In this document: positions 26,099-35,203 of the stretch, piece after piece
How the letters are laid out: the number at the start of each line of letters is the position of its first letter
Position numbering within the stretch: position 1 is the stretch's first letter
Assembly (NCBI GenBank): GCA_947567425.1
Contig: CANOLV010000003.1
Span: 62,001 to 126,000 of the forward strand
Reading direction: 5' to 3'
DNA from: an uncultured Porphyromonadaceae bacterium
GTDB taxonomy: Bacteria > Bacteroidota > Bacteroidia > Bacteroidales > Muribaculaceae
Length of the DNA stretch: 64,000 nucleotides
Notes under the pieces: generated by a model
The model's database searches: none
The model's input: only the letters and a program-made list of their open reading frames with translations
Told to the model about the DNA's origin: nothing
Made by a program: the position numbers and the translations under genes

Positions 26099-26662
26099 AT
26101 GACAGGAAAAATAATCATTATATCTGCTCCTTCCGGATGTGGTAAATCCACCATTATATCCGCCATTATGGCTAAAGGCGACCTCGATCTGCAGTTTTCA
26201 GTCTCTGCCACCAGCCGATCTCCACGTGAGGGCGAGATTGATGGAGTGCACTACTATTTCCTTACAGAACAGACTTTCAGGCAGCATATTGAAAAGGGAA
26301 ATTTCGTCGAGTATGAAGAGGTCTATCCGGGTCGGTTTTACGGAACTCTTGCAAGTGAGATAGAACGCATTACATCTTCTGGACACAATGTCATACTTGA
26401 TATCGATGTCAAAGGTGCCATGAATGTCAAGCGGATCTATGGCGATAAAGCTCTTACTTTATTCATCACGCCTCCATCGGTTGACGTTCTAAGGCAAAGG
26501 CTTGAGAGCCGTGCCACGGATTCTGCCGATGCCATAAACGAGCGGGTGAATAAGGCTGAGTATGAACTTTCGTTCGCCCCGCGATTTGATCGTACAGTTG
26601 TCAATGATAATCTGGATATTGCCGTTAAGGAAACTCACGACATAATCCGGGAATTCATTTAA
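26099..26662 (+). CDS. gmk: Guanylate kinase
   Basis: Phosphorylates GMP to GDP with ATP. The 187-residue product has a P-loop in SAPSGCGKSTI (slightly divergent from SGPSGAGKS). It also has the GMP-binding SATSRSPREGEIDGVHY and FVEYEEVYPGRFYGT, DIDVKGAMNVK and the lid segment RLESRATDSADAINERVN. It lies between yicC and nadD with gaps of 12 and 8 bases, in one operon. Confidence 0.96.
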   Translation: MTGKIIIISAPSGCGKSTIISAIMAKGDLDLQFSVSATSRSPREGEIDGVHYYFLTEQTFRQHIEKGNFVEYEEVYPGRFYGTLASEIERITSSGHNVILDIDVKGAMNVKRIYGDKALTLFITPPSVDVLRQRLESRATDSADAINERVNKAEYELSFAPRFDRTVVNDNLDIAVKETHDIIREFI

Positions 26663-26670
26663 ATTCGGCG

Positions 26671-27252
26671 ATGTCTGAAAACAAACGGATAGGAATATTA
26701 GGAGGGTCGTTCAATCCTGTCCATAACGGACATCTGATGCTGGCTTCCTACATTTCGCAGTTCGGACCTGTCGACGAGGTATGGTTGATGCTTTCGCCGA
26801 GCAACCCTTTCAAAGTCGACTGTGAAAAAGCCCCTGACATGGATAGGCTCCAAATGCTCAGATTGGCCGTGGGTGATTCCGGAGTGGTAAAGGTTTGTGA
26901 CATAGAATTGACGATGCCAAGACCTTCTTACACCATCTATACTCTCGATCGGCTTTCGCAGATTTATCCAGACTACACATTTATACCGATAATCGGGAGT
27001 GACAATCTTGCTGGATTCTCTGGATGGAGAAGAAGCGACGAAATTCTGGAACGTTATGGATTGCTGGTATATCCGAGAAAGGGACATTCTGCATATTCAA
27101 TCGCCGGCCCACGCATCGAAGTCGTGGATGCTCCGGAGATTGAATTGTCGTCCACTTTCATACGCGACGCTATCGCCGGAGGATATGACATGAACTTTTT
27201 TATGCCTGAGTCCGTATATCAATATATAAAAAACAAAAAATTATATATCTAA
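26671..27252 (+). CDS. nadD: Nicotinate-nucleotide adenylyltransferase
   Basis: Adenylates nicotinate mononucleotide in NAD synthesis. The 193-residue product shows the nucleotidyltransferase start GILGGSFNPVHNGHL (with the HxGH histidines) and the closing SSTFIRDAI loop, both diagnostic. LSPSNPFK and PIIGSDNL are also typical. It starts 8 bases after gmk and is followed 14 bases later by a DUF5063-type gene, which suggests a four-gene transcript. Confidence 0.95.
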   Translation: MSENKRIGILGGSFNPVHNGHLMLASYISQFGPVDEVWLMLSPSNPFKVDCEKAPDMDRLQMLRLAVGDSGVVKVCDIELTMPRPSYTIYTLDRLSQIYPDYTFIPIIGSDNLAGFSGWRRSDEILERYGLLVYPRKGHSAYSIAGPRIEVVDAPEIELSSTFIRDAIAGGYDMNFFMPESVYQYIKNKKLYI

Positions 27253-27266
27253 GCATGTAACATCGT

Positions 27267-27788
27267 ATGTCTAATAAATTTAACAACAACGCTGTAGCTT
27301 TTCTGGGACTTTGCGTCGAATATTGCAGAACTCTGGAAAATGCCCGTGAGATGACGGGGGCCGACTTTGTGTCGGCCATGTTGAAATTATTACCCAGAAT
27401 ATACATCTCAGTATCTGATTTAGACATTCAGGCAGACGATGACGTCAACTATATTGAGAATCGGCTGGAAGAGGATTATTATGATTCGATAAGACGTGGC
27501 ATTGAGAATTTGCTTGGTCCGGATGACACATATCTTGAAGTTTTTGAGGAGGACATGAAATATTCCGACACACCGATAGCCGCTTCTGTATCCGAAGAAT
27601 TGGCTGATCTTTTCCAAGTTTTCTATGATTGTATCGAAGCGATGAAAGATGTTCCTGACGATATAGCCCATGGCGTCCTCGCTTCGGTAAAGGAAGACTT
27701 CGGATCCTATTGGAGCAGGATATTATGCAATGTGCTAAGGCCATTGAATGCCATCAAATTCAATGGGTTGGAGTCTGAAGAAAAATAA
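27267..27788 (+). CDS. DUF5063-like protein
   Basis: 173-residue acidic soluble protein with no signal peptide or membrane segment. It opens with NNNAVAFLGLCVEYCRTLE and continues with LLPRIYISVSDLD, several acidic helices and a closing SYWSRILCNVLRPLNAIK. The pattern matches my memory of DUF5063 proteins of Bacteroidota, usually found next to 3'-5' exonuclease or nucleotide genes; the function is unknown. It ends the yicC operon and shares a bidirectional terminator with the convergent DUF4924 gene. Confidence 0.8.
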   Translation: MSNKFNNNAVAFLGLCVEYCRTLENAREMTGADFVSAMLKLLPRIYISVSDLDIQADDDVNYIENRLEEDYYDSIRRGIENLLGPDDTYLEVFEEDMKYSDTPIAASVSEELADLFQVFYDCIEAMKDVPDDIAHGVLASVKEDFGSYWSRILCNVLRPLNAIKFNGLESEEK

Positions 27789-27799
27789 ATTTTTCAATT

Positions 27800-27836
27800 T
27801 AAGCTCTGGGAACGGCTATTGGTCATCCCAGAGCTT
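27800..27836. terminator. Bidirectional terminator between convergent DUF5063 and DUF4924 genes
   Basis: TAAGCTCTGGGA (27800-27811) pairs with TCCCAGAGCTTA (27826-27837) over a 14-base loop. It lies 11 bases after the plus-strand stop and overlaps the minus-strand stop codon (27816-27818). Preceded on the plus strand by AAAAATAAATTTTTC, giving T-rich flanks for the reverse direction. Confidence 0.8.
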
Positions 27837-28364
27837 ATCATTTTGATCGAGATTGTAGTAATGTGCAAGCAATGCTATGAAACGCGCTATTTGGGTCAAC
27901 GCTTTTTGAGTCTCAGCCGATACCTCTTTCCCTTGAAGCCGCATCAATAATGAACCGTATAGGGCGGTGAAGCCGGTTTCTATTTCTCCGAGCTTATTAT
28001 CACCTTGTTTTGCGCGGAGTTCAACAATAAATGGCAATGTCTTATAGAATTCTGCGCTGTATTGGGGATATTTCGGACTTTTAAGTAGCTGCAAATGAAG
28101 GTCGGTAAGCTGAAGCACTGTGTTTTTGTTCAGTTGTAGATGTCCTGATTTTTCGACATTTTCACGGCGCATCATATCGATTAACGACTCATACCAACCA
28201 GCCATTTCCCGCTGTTGTTCGGGCGATAGTTTGTGCTTGTTGATTATATTAGCTTTGATTTTGTCCAAATCAAGATCGTTTGCGCGTATAAGATCTTCTA
28301 TTTGCCACATATACAGAAGATATTCGGCAATGTTCTCTTTGCGTTTTTGGGAAGCTGTATACAT
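27816..28364 (-). CDS. DUF4924-like protein
   Basis: 182-residue helical cytoplasmic protein. I chose the ATG at 28364 (Met-Tyr-Thr-Ala-Ser-Gln-Lys-Arg-Lys-Glu-Asn-Ile-Ala-Glu), since family members begin with a QKRKENIAEYLLYMWQ segment. The frame runs open 78 codons further upstream, but that part reads through the strong terminator at 28439-28489, so it is not coding. Contains RANDLDLDKIK and a regular helical pattern to the end (AHYYNLDQNDKLWDDQ). Function unknown. A -7 box (28404-28397) lies 33 bases upstream. Confidence 0.82.
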   Translation of the reverse strand: MYTASQKRKENIAEYLLYMWQIEDLIRANDLDLDKIKANIINKHKLSPEQQREMAGWYESLIDMMRRENVEKSGHLQLNKNTVLQLTDLHLQLLKSPKYPQYSAEFYKTLPFIVELRAKQGDNKLGEIETGFTALYGSLLMRLQGKEVSAETQKALTQIARFIALLAHYYNLDQNDKLWDDQ

Positions 28365-28396
28365 ATTATGTGGAAATTTATTTACATATAACGCCA

Positions 28397-28404
28397 CAAA
28401 GTTA
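28397..28404 (-). promoter_or_regulatory. -7 box TAACTTTG for the DUF4924 gene
   Basis: The minus strand reads TAACTTTG at 28404-28397, downstream of the terminator of the transporter gene and 33 bases before the chosen ATG. It independently supports that start. Confidence 0.55.
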
Positions 28405-28438
28405 TTAAAAGATTTGCTATTATATAGCTTCGTGCCAT

Positions 28439-28489
28439 ATAAAAGCAGGGTCAGGCCCAATAACGGAATGAGCCTGACCCTGCTTTTAT
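28439..28489 (-). terminator. Very strong terminator after the sugar-transporter gene
   Basis: ATAAAAGCAGGGTCAGGC (28439-28456) pairs perfectly with GCCTGACCCTGCTTTTAT (28472-28489), an 18-base stem with a 15-base loop. On the minus strand it follows the transporter stop by 17 bases and ends in TTTTAT. Confidence 0.9.
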
Positions 28490-28506
28490 AGATTGGAGCT
28501 GATGTG

Positions 28507-29883
28507 TCAGAATGGTTCTTGTTCTTCAATATACGGATCGGCTTTGACTGCGGTCTTTTCCGCGTATGTCTCCTTGATAAAGAATACGCAGAATCCACCG
28601 GCGATCAGCAGCACTCCGGCGAGAATGATCATATTCAACTGACTGTGGCCGCCGAGCAGTGAGAATATGACTCCACCTAACGCCGCGGCTACAATTTGCG
28701 GTATTGTTATGGTGCCGTTGAACAGCCCAAGATATGCACCCATGTGCTTACCGTTGATTGAATTGGTGAGTATGGTAAACGGCATTGCAAGCATCGCCGC
28801 CCACGCTGTGCCGACCATGAGATAGCTGATGAAAAGCATCCATTTGTCATGGAAGAATATTGTGGATATAAATCCGGCTCCACCTATCAGCAGACTGATA
28901 AAATATGCCATCCGGCGGTTTTTGAAGCGAGGAAGTATAGCCGCCCAGATTACGGATCCAATGGCTTGGACTGCAAATAGAATGCCGTTCCAGTTGGCTG
29001 CTTCATTATAGTTCAGCGTTTGCGTACCATGTGCCGACTCCCAGCCGAAAGCCTGTTCGGCGACAGCCCCGGTATTATATGTCCACATGTACATAAATGC
29101 CGCCCAGCAGAAGAACTGAACAAGACCCACTGTCCAAAATACCTTGGGAGCTTTAACGAGAAGGGTTATGAAATTGCTTTTTTCCTTGTTTTGTTCCTGC
29201 GTTATGCCATGATATGCTGCATACTCCTTCGGTGGCATCTCCTTGACTTTTATAAAAGTGTAGAGAACGCATACTATAAGTATGGCGGCACCTCCATAAA
29301 ATGAATACGTCACCGAGTCGGGAACTTTGTTGCCTTCCGCGATATTGCTGACACCTATCCAGGCAAGAACAAACGGGAATATAAATCCTACGACCGAGCC
29401 GGCATTGCAAAGAAAGCTTTGGATGGAGTAGGCGAGTCCTTTCTGCTTCTCATTAACCATATCTCCCACAAGCATTTTGAAAGGCTGCATGGATATGTTT
29501 ATCGACAAGTCGAGAAACATAAGAGCTATTGCGCCAAACACAAGTGCGGCTCCTACTGCGAAATGAAAGCTTCCTGCATTTGGAAGCAGCGCCATGACTA
29601 TGACAGCAAGAATTGAACCAAACAACAGATACGGCAGACGACGTCCGAACCGGTTCCAGGTTCTGTCGCTCAACGTGCCTATGATGGGTTGGATTATAAG
29701 TCCGGCAAGCGGCGGCAAGATCCAAAAGTAGCTTAATTCATGCGGGTCAGCACCTAAAGTGGCGAATATTCTGGAGATATTTGCGCTTTGTAGGGCATAG
29801 GCTATCTGTACTCCGAAAAATCCAAAACTTAGATTCCAGAGTTTCCAAAAACCTAAATCCGCTTTAACGGTTGGTGTACTCAT
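28507..29883 (-). CDS. MFS sugar transporter (GPH/SUT-like, probable maltooligosaccharide uptake)
   Basis: 458-residue membrane protein with about 12 segments. Its start (FWKLWNLSFGFFGVQIAYALQSANISRIF) and the loops GTLSDRTWNRFGRRLPYLLFG and LPPLAGLIIQPIIG resemble the sucrose/maltose branch of the GPH/SUT-like transporters. In Bacteroidota this branch is commonly beside maltodextrin enzymes. Here the pullulanase gene lies 36 bases upstream on the same strand, so uptake of maltose or maltooligosaccharides released by that enzyme is the likely role (inference). Followed by a very strong terminator. Confidence 0.85.
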   Translation of the reverse strand: MSTPTVKADLGFWKLWNLSFGFFGVQIAYALQSANISRIFATLGADPHELSYFWILPPLAGLIIQPIIGTLSDRTWNRFGRRLPYLLFGSILAVIVMALLPNAGSFHFAVGAALVFGAIALMFLDLSINISMQPFKMLVGDMVNEKQKGLAYSIQSFLCNAGSVVGFIFPFVLAWIGVSNIAEGNKVPDSVTYSFYGGAAILIVCVLYTFIKVKEMPPKEYAAYHGITQEQNKEKSNFITLLVKAPKVFWTVGLVQFFCWAAFMYMWTYNTGAVAEQAFGWESAHGTQTLNYNEAANWNGILFAVQAIGSVIWAAILPRFKNRRMAYFISLLIGGAGFISTIFFHDKWMLFISYLMVGTAWAAMLAMPFTILTNSINGKHMGAYLGLFNGTITIPQIVAAALGGVIFSLLGGHSQLNMIILAGVLLIAGGFCVFFIKETYAEKTAVKADPYIEEQEPF

Positions 29884-29919
29884 TGCATTGATTTTAATTC
29901 TATTGTACTTGATGTGAAA

Positions 29920-31928
29920 CTATTTCTCGCGGGCTAATATAAGAGCAGATCGTGGAGCCACCATAAGACGTCCGCCTCTGCTTGTGCCAAGTCCCTCGGC
30001 GTCAAGCTGACCATCTTCTGCCACAACTAACCAATCAGCTTTGGGAACTTTTATATATTGCGGATCATTGGATCCGTTGAACACCACCTTTATCTCTTTC
30101 CAGGAATCACCGTTGGCATTGTTCTTCAAAGAGTATGATATCAAGTTTGATTTGTCGTCCGTCTTGTCAAAAACCAGATTCTTTGCCACATCCTCAGCTG
30201 TCGACATTCGGAATGCCGGATGAGTCTTGCGAAGTTTGATCAGTTCTTTATAATAATTGAACAGATCGGCATTCTCATGTTTCAGGTTCCAGTCAATCGC
30301 GTTTATTGAATCCGGAGACTTGTACGAATTGTGAACGCCTTTTTTGTCGCGGAACACCTCTTCACCTGCAAACATAAAGGGAGTGCCCTGCGATGTGAAC
30401 ACTATTGTCTGTGCAAGCTTGGCTGCTCGTTGACGAGCTTGTTCATCATCGTCCGGAAGCGATTTTGCCAGCTTATCGGTCAGTGTGAGGTCGTCGTGGC
30501 ATGAAACATAGTTCACCACTTGCCTTGGACTTAGCGCGTATGCCTTCTTGGAATTGTTGCCTTTGCTGTAATCAACCTGCGGATGTTGTGTCGCTCCGAC
30601 GATACCTATCTTTACGGTCTCTTCAAGTCCAGGCTTGCCCGTAGCGAATCCTCTGTCGGACGCATCTGTGTAGTGCCCTTTGATTGCATCACGGATATCA
30701 TCGCTGAATACTGCTATCTGTGGCATGGCAGATACATTGTCTTTGAGGGCGCGCTGACTGACTGGAAGGGGAGAGTCACCTGCTGTCCAGCCTTCTCCAT
30801 ATACAAAAATGTTTGGATTTACTTCCTTGAGAGTCTTTGCCACTTCATTCATCGTGGTAGTGTCATGGATAGCCATCAGGTCAAAACGGAATCCGTCGAT
30901 ATGGTATTCTTCCGCCCAATATTTAACTGAGTTTACAATGTAGTCTCTCATCTGCTGTCTTTCCGACGCAGTTTCATTACCGCATCCGGAAGCATCGCTG
31001 TAGGACCCGTCATTTCTATGGCGATAATAATAGCCGGGAGCTGTCAGTGAAAAGTTTGAATCGTCGTTTTGTGCGGTATGGTTGTACACGACGTCCATTA
31101 TCACACCTATGCCGGCATCATGTAGCGACTTGACCATCTCTTTCATCTCGGCAACTCTGGTGGAAGGGTCTGAAGGATTAGTCGAATATGACCCTTCTGG
31201 GGCATTGTAATTGTATGGGTCGTAGCCCCAGTTGTACTGATTGCTGGGCAGTTGGGTCTCGTCTACACTGTTGTAATCGTATGATGGTAATATATGTACG
31301 TGAGTGACGCCGAGTTCCTTCAGGTGGTCTATTCCGGTCTTATCGCCGAGAGGCGATGTTGTCCCATCTTCAGTGAGGGCAAGGAATTTGCCTTTGTTGG
31401 CTATGCCTGAGTTGGGGTGGATGGAAAAGTCGCGGTGATGCATCTCATATATGACAGCATCATTAATTTGCTTTATTTCTGGACCTTTATCCGTTGCCCA
31501 TCCGGTTGGATTCGTTTTGTTAAAGTCTATTATGGCGGCACGTTTGCCGTTGACACCTACAGCTTTGGCCCATACACCCGGAGTCTCGTCGAGCCATTTC
31601 CCGTCATATTTAAATACTTACCATAAAGTTGTTCGGGAACCGATACGCGCCATGTGCCGTTTTTGCTTCGAGTCATTGACAAGGTGTCGGTTGGAGCCGA
31701 ATTCCTTCCGGTGTCATAAATGAGAACTCTCGCGGTATCAGCTTTAGGCGACCACAGTGTAAAATGGGTTCCTGATTCGTTTACAACCAATTCGAGATCT
31801 TCACCATTGTACGTTTCGTATGTCGAATAGATTTCATCAGGAGATACCGCAGATGCTTCTCCCGCACCATAAATGAAAGCAGTAGCCATCATTGTGCCAG
31901 TGCATAGTTTCATTAGATTTAAATTCAT
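29920..31928 (-). pseudogene. Type I pullulanase (GH13), split by a -1 frame change at a slippery heptamer
   Basis: Two overlapping frames make one pullulanase. Frame one (31928-31557, 123 codons) has a signal peptide (about residues 1-28) and a CBM48-like strand pattern (THFTLWSPKADTARVLIY) and then ends at a TAG. The second frame continues FKYDGKWLDETPGVWAKAVG and runs to 29920 through GH13 motifs: DVVYNHT (region I), GFRFDLMAIHD (II, nucleophile Asp), YGEGW (III, acid Glu) and VNYVSCHDD (IV). The YNWGYDPYNYNAPEGSY type I motif is also present. The frames meet at 31608-31614, minus strand TTTAAAT read as T TTA AAT. A -1 shift there gives a 669-residue protein, about the family length. It may be a recent single-base loss, a sequencing error or programmed frameshifting. 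It likely debranches alpha-1,6 glucan outside the cytoplasm, feeding the downstream transporter. Confidence 0.85.
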
Positions 31929-32035
31929 GTTGTGCTATAAGACAAATAAAAAATGTATAATATTATAATGAGAAAACACACGTATATGTTCTCCCAATCC
32001 TTTGGATTTATTTTTTGAAAAATGCAATTACGCTA

Positions 32036-32350
32036 TTAGCGTACAACTATCTTTTTTGACCAGCTTTCGCACTTAATTATATAGCATCCTTGAGGCAGAT
32101 CGATTACCGATGTCTCCGACAGTGTCACAGCTTTTACCATCTGTCCGGTGATTGAATATATGTAGAACTCATGCTTGCTGTCGTCGCTGATGGTAATCTC
32201 AATTCCCCCGGACACCGACTTTAGCGCGGGACCTGAATTAACCACAATGGCAGACTCTTCTTCAAAAGCATTATAGCTGTACATGGCCGTAGAACTTACG
32301 GTCATCGTGGCTACACAGGCTAACATTAAAAGAGTCTTTCTCATCTTCAT
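32036..32350 (-). CDS. Small secreted protein with T9SS-like C-terminal domain
   Basis: 104-residue product with a clear signal peptide (about residues 1-24, LLMLACVATMTVSSTA). A 20-residue linker follows, and the remaining residues (about 48-104) resemble the T9SS type A sorting domain: EITISDDSKHEFYIYSITGQMV, then LPQGCYIIKCESWSKKIVVR. The usual sorting domain follows a large passenger protein; here there is almost none. The protein may be a remnant, a secreted small ligand or a decoy. A good promoter lies just upstream (32392-32362). It is on the same strand as the pullulanase, but a 107-base gap separates them. Confidence 0.75.
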   Translation of the reverse strand: MKMRKTLLMLACVATMTVSSTAMYSYNAFEEESAIVVNSGPALKSVSGGIEITISDDSKHEFYIYSITGQMVKAVTLSETSVIDLPQGCYIIKCESWSKKIVVR

Positions 32351-32361
32351 CCTATTTTATG

Positions 32362-32392
32362 CAAATTTATTTCAAATATATGATATATGCAA
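32362..32392 (-). promoter_or_regulatory. Promoter for the small secreted protein gene
   Basis: The minus strand has TTG at 32392-32390, a 20-base spacer and TAAATTTG at 32369-32362, a match to the Bacteroidota consensus. Located about 12 bases before the start codon. Confidence 0.65.
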
Positions 32393-32521
32393 TAGTGTGC
32401 CGAAGAAAAATTGTAAAATTATGCTAATGGCACAATAATTTTGCAGATTGTTCGATGCCATTTCTCTATATGTGACAAAAAATCGGAATGCGCCGTAAGG
32501 GCAACTATAAATATAATGTAA

Positions 32522-34192
<1,671 letters not shown>

Positions 34193-34203
34193 TATACGTT
34201 ATT

Positions 34204-34497
34204 ATGGTCAAGCACATTGTAATGTTCAAACTTAAGGGCACAGAGTCTGAACGTCTTGAAGTTGCCCGGAAATTTAAGAGTGCGTTGATGGAACTGCCAA
34301 AATCCATTGAGGTACTTCGTGGAATGGAGGTCGGCATCAATGAAAATCCATCTGAAAGCTGGGATGTCGTTCTGACGGCTATTGTCGACACGATGGACGA
34401 TGTGGCCATATATGCCGCTCATCCGGATCATGTCGCCGCCGCCGGACTACTTTCCGGACATAAGGAACTGCGGGCTTGTGTGGATTACGTATTCTGA
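34204..34497 (+). CDS. Dabb-family stress-responsive A/B barrel protein
   Basis: 97-residue small dimeric alpha/beta-barrel protein of the Dabb family. Begins MVKHIVMFKLK and ends with the VDYVF strand; the middle has the HPDHVAAAG segment, all typical. Family function is mostly unknown; plant members respond to stress and a bacterial few are enzymes. It follows the ABC-F gene by 11 bases and probably shares its transcript. The convergent trkA-like gene ends 13 bases beyond. Confidence 0.88.
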   Translation: MVKHIVMFKLKGTESERLEVARKFKSALMELPKSIEVLRGMEVGINENPSESWDVVLTAIVDTMDDVAIYAAHPDHVAAAGLLSGHKELRACVDYVF

Positions 34498-34509
34498 TAA
34501 GAATCACTG

Positions 34510-35202
34510 TTAGAGCCCGATGTGGCGCAGCATAGCACGAAGTTGCTTCTGGGTACACATGACTGTAAATTCATCGCCTTTCTCAAGTTCGAGACTTGGC
34601 GATGGATTTTCTATTATCCGGGGTTGTTCGGTGCCTATCCCGAGTATATTTCTCGATTTCGTCAATCGGGAAATGGCTATGAGTTTAATACCGAATTTTC
34701 CTTCGAGATCCGCATCCTCAAGTTTCAATCCTTCATAATATTCGGGGATGGCGAATTTCATTATATAAGTGTCGCGGTCGATACGCATCGCATCCACTTT
34801 GGCACCCATTGCAAGCTCAAGGGTCAATTCGTGTGCGGCGCGTTGTTCCGGTATAAGTATGCGTTCGACATTGAATCCTTGAAGTATTGTCTCGTGTATC
34901 TCATCGACGGCTCGCGCATAAATTGTTTTCACTCCTGACTTCCTGAGTAATGCCACGGTTTTGATGCTTGCTCCGAAGTTTTCTCCTATAGATACTATTA
35001 CCAAATCCACGGTCTTTAGAGGCAGAACTGAAAGCGCCGCTTCATCGGTGGAATCTGCTATATAAGCAGTGGACACTTTGTCTTTGATTGATTCGACCAA
35101 CGTGGCTTTGCTGTCGGCTACGATGACCTCATGTCCCATATCAGTCAGGTCGATGGCCAGATTTGATCCATATATGCCAAGTCCGATAATAAGTATCTTC
35201 AT
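34510..35202 (-). CDS. Potassium uptake regulatory protein (TrkA/KtrA, RCK domains)
   Basis: Cytoplasmic regulatory subunit of a Trk/Ktr K+ transporter. Of its 230 residues, about 1-135 form a Rossmann RCK_N domain (GLGIYGSNLA dinucleotide motif, ADSTDEAAL) and about 145-225 an RCK_C domain. It binds nucleotides and gates the partner channel in the family. It starts 1 base after the stop of the trkH-like gene, so the two are a cotranscribed pair. The single RCK module makes it KtrA-like rather than the duplicated TrkA of E. coli. Confidence 0.92.
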   Translation of the reverse strand: MKILIIGLGIYGSNLAIDLTDMGHEVIVADSKATLVESIKDKVSTAYIADSTDEAALSVLPLKTVDLVIVSIGENFGASIKTVALLRKSGVKTIYARAVDEIHETILQGFNVERILIPEQRAAHELTLELAMGAKVDAMRIDRDTYIMKFAIPEYYEGLKLEDADLEGKFGIKLIAISRLTKSRNILGIGTEQPRIIENPSPSLELEKGDEFTVMCTQKQLRAMLRHIGL

Positions 35203-35203
35203 G

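Noticed and set aside
28365-28598. 78-codon N-terminal extension of the DUF4924-like gene
   Set aside because: Reads through a perfect 18-base terminator stem and overlaps the transporter 3' end; the family starts at the later ATG.
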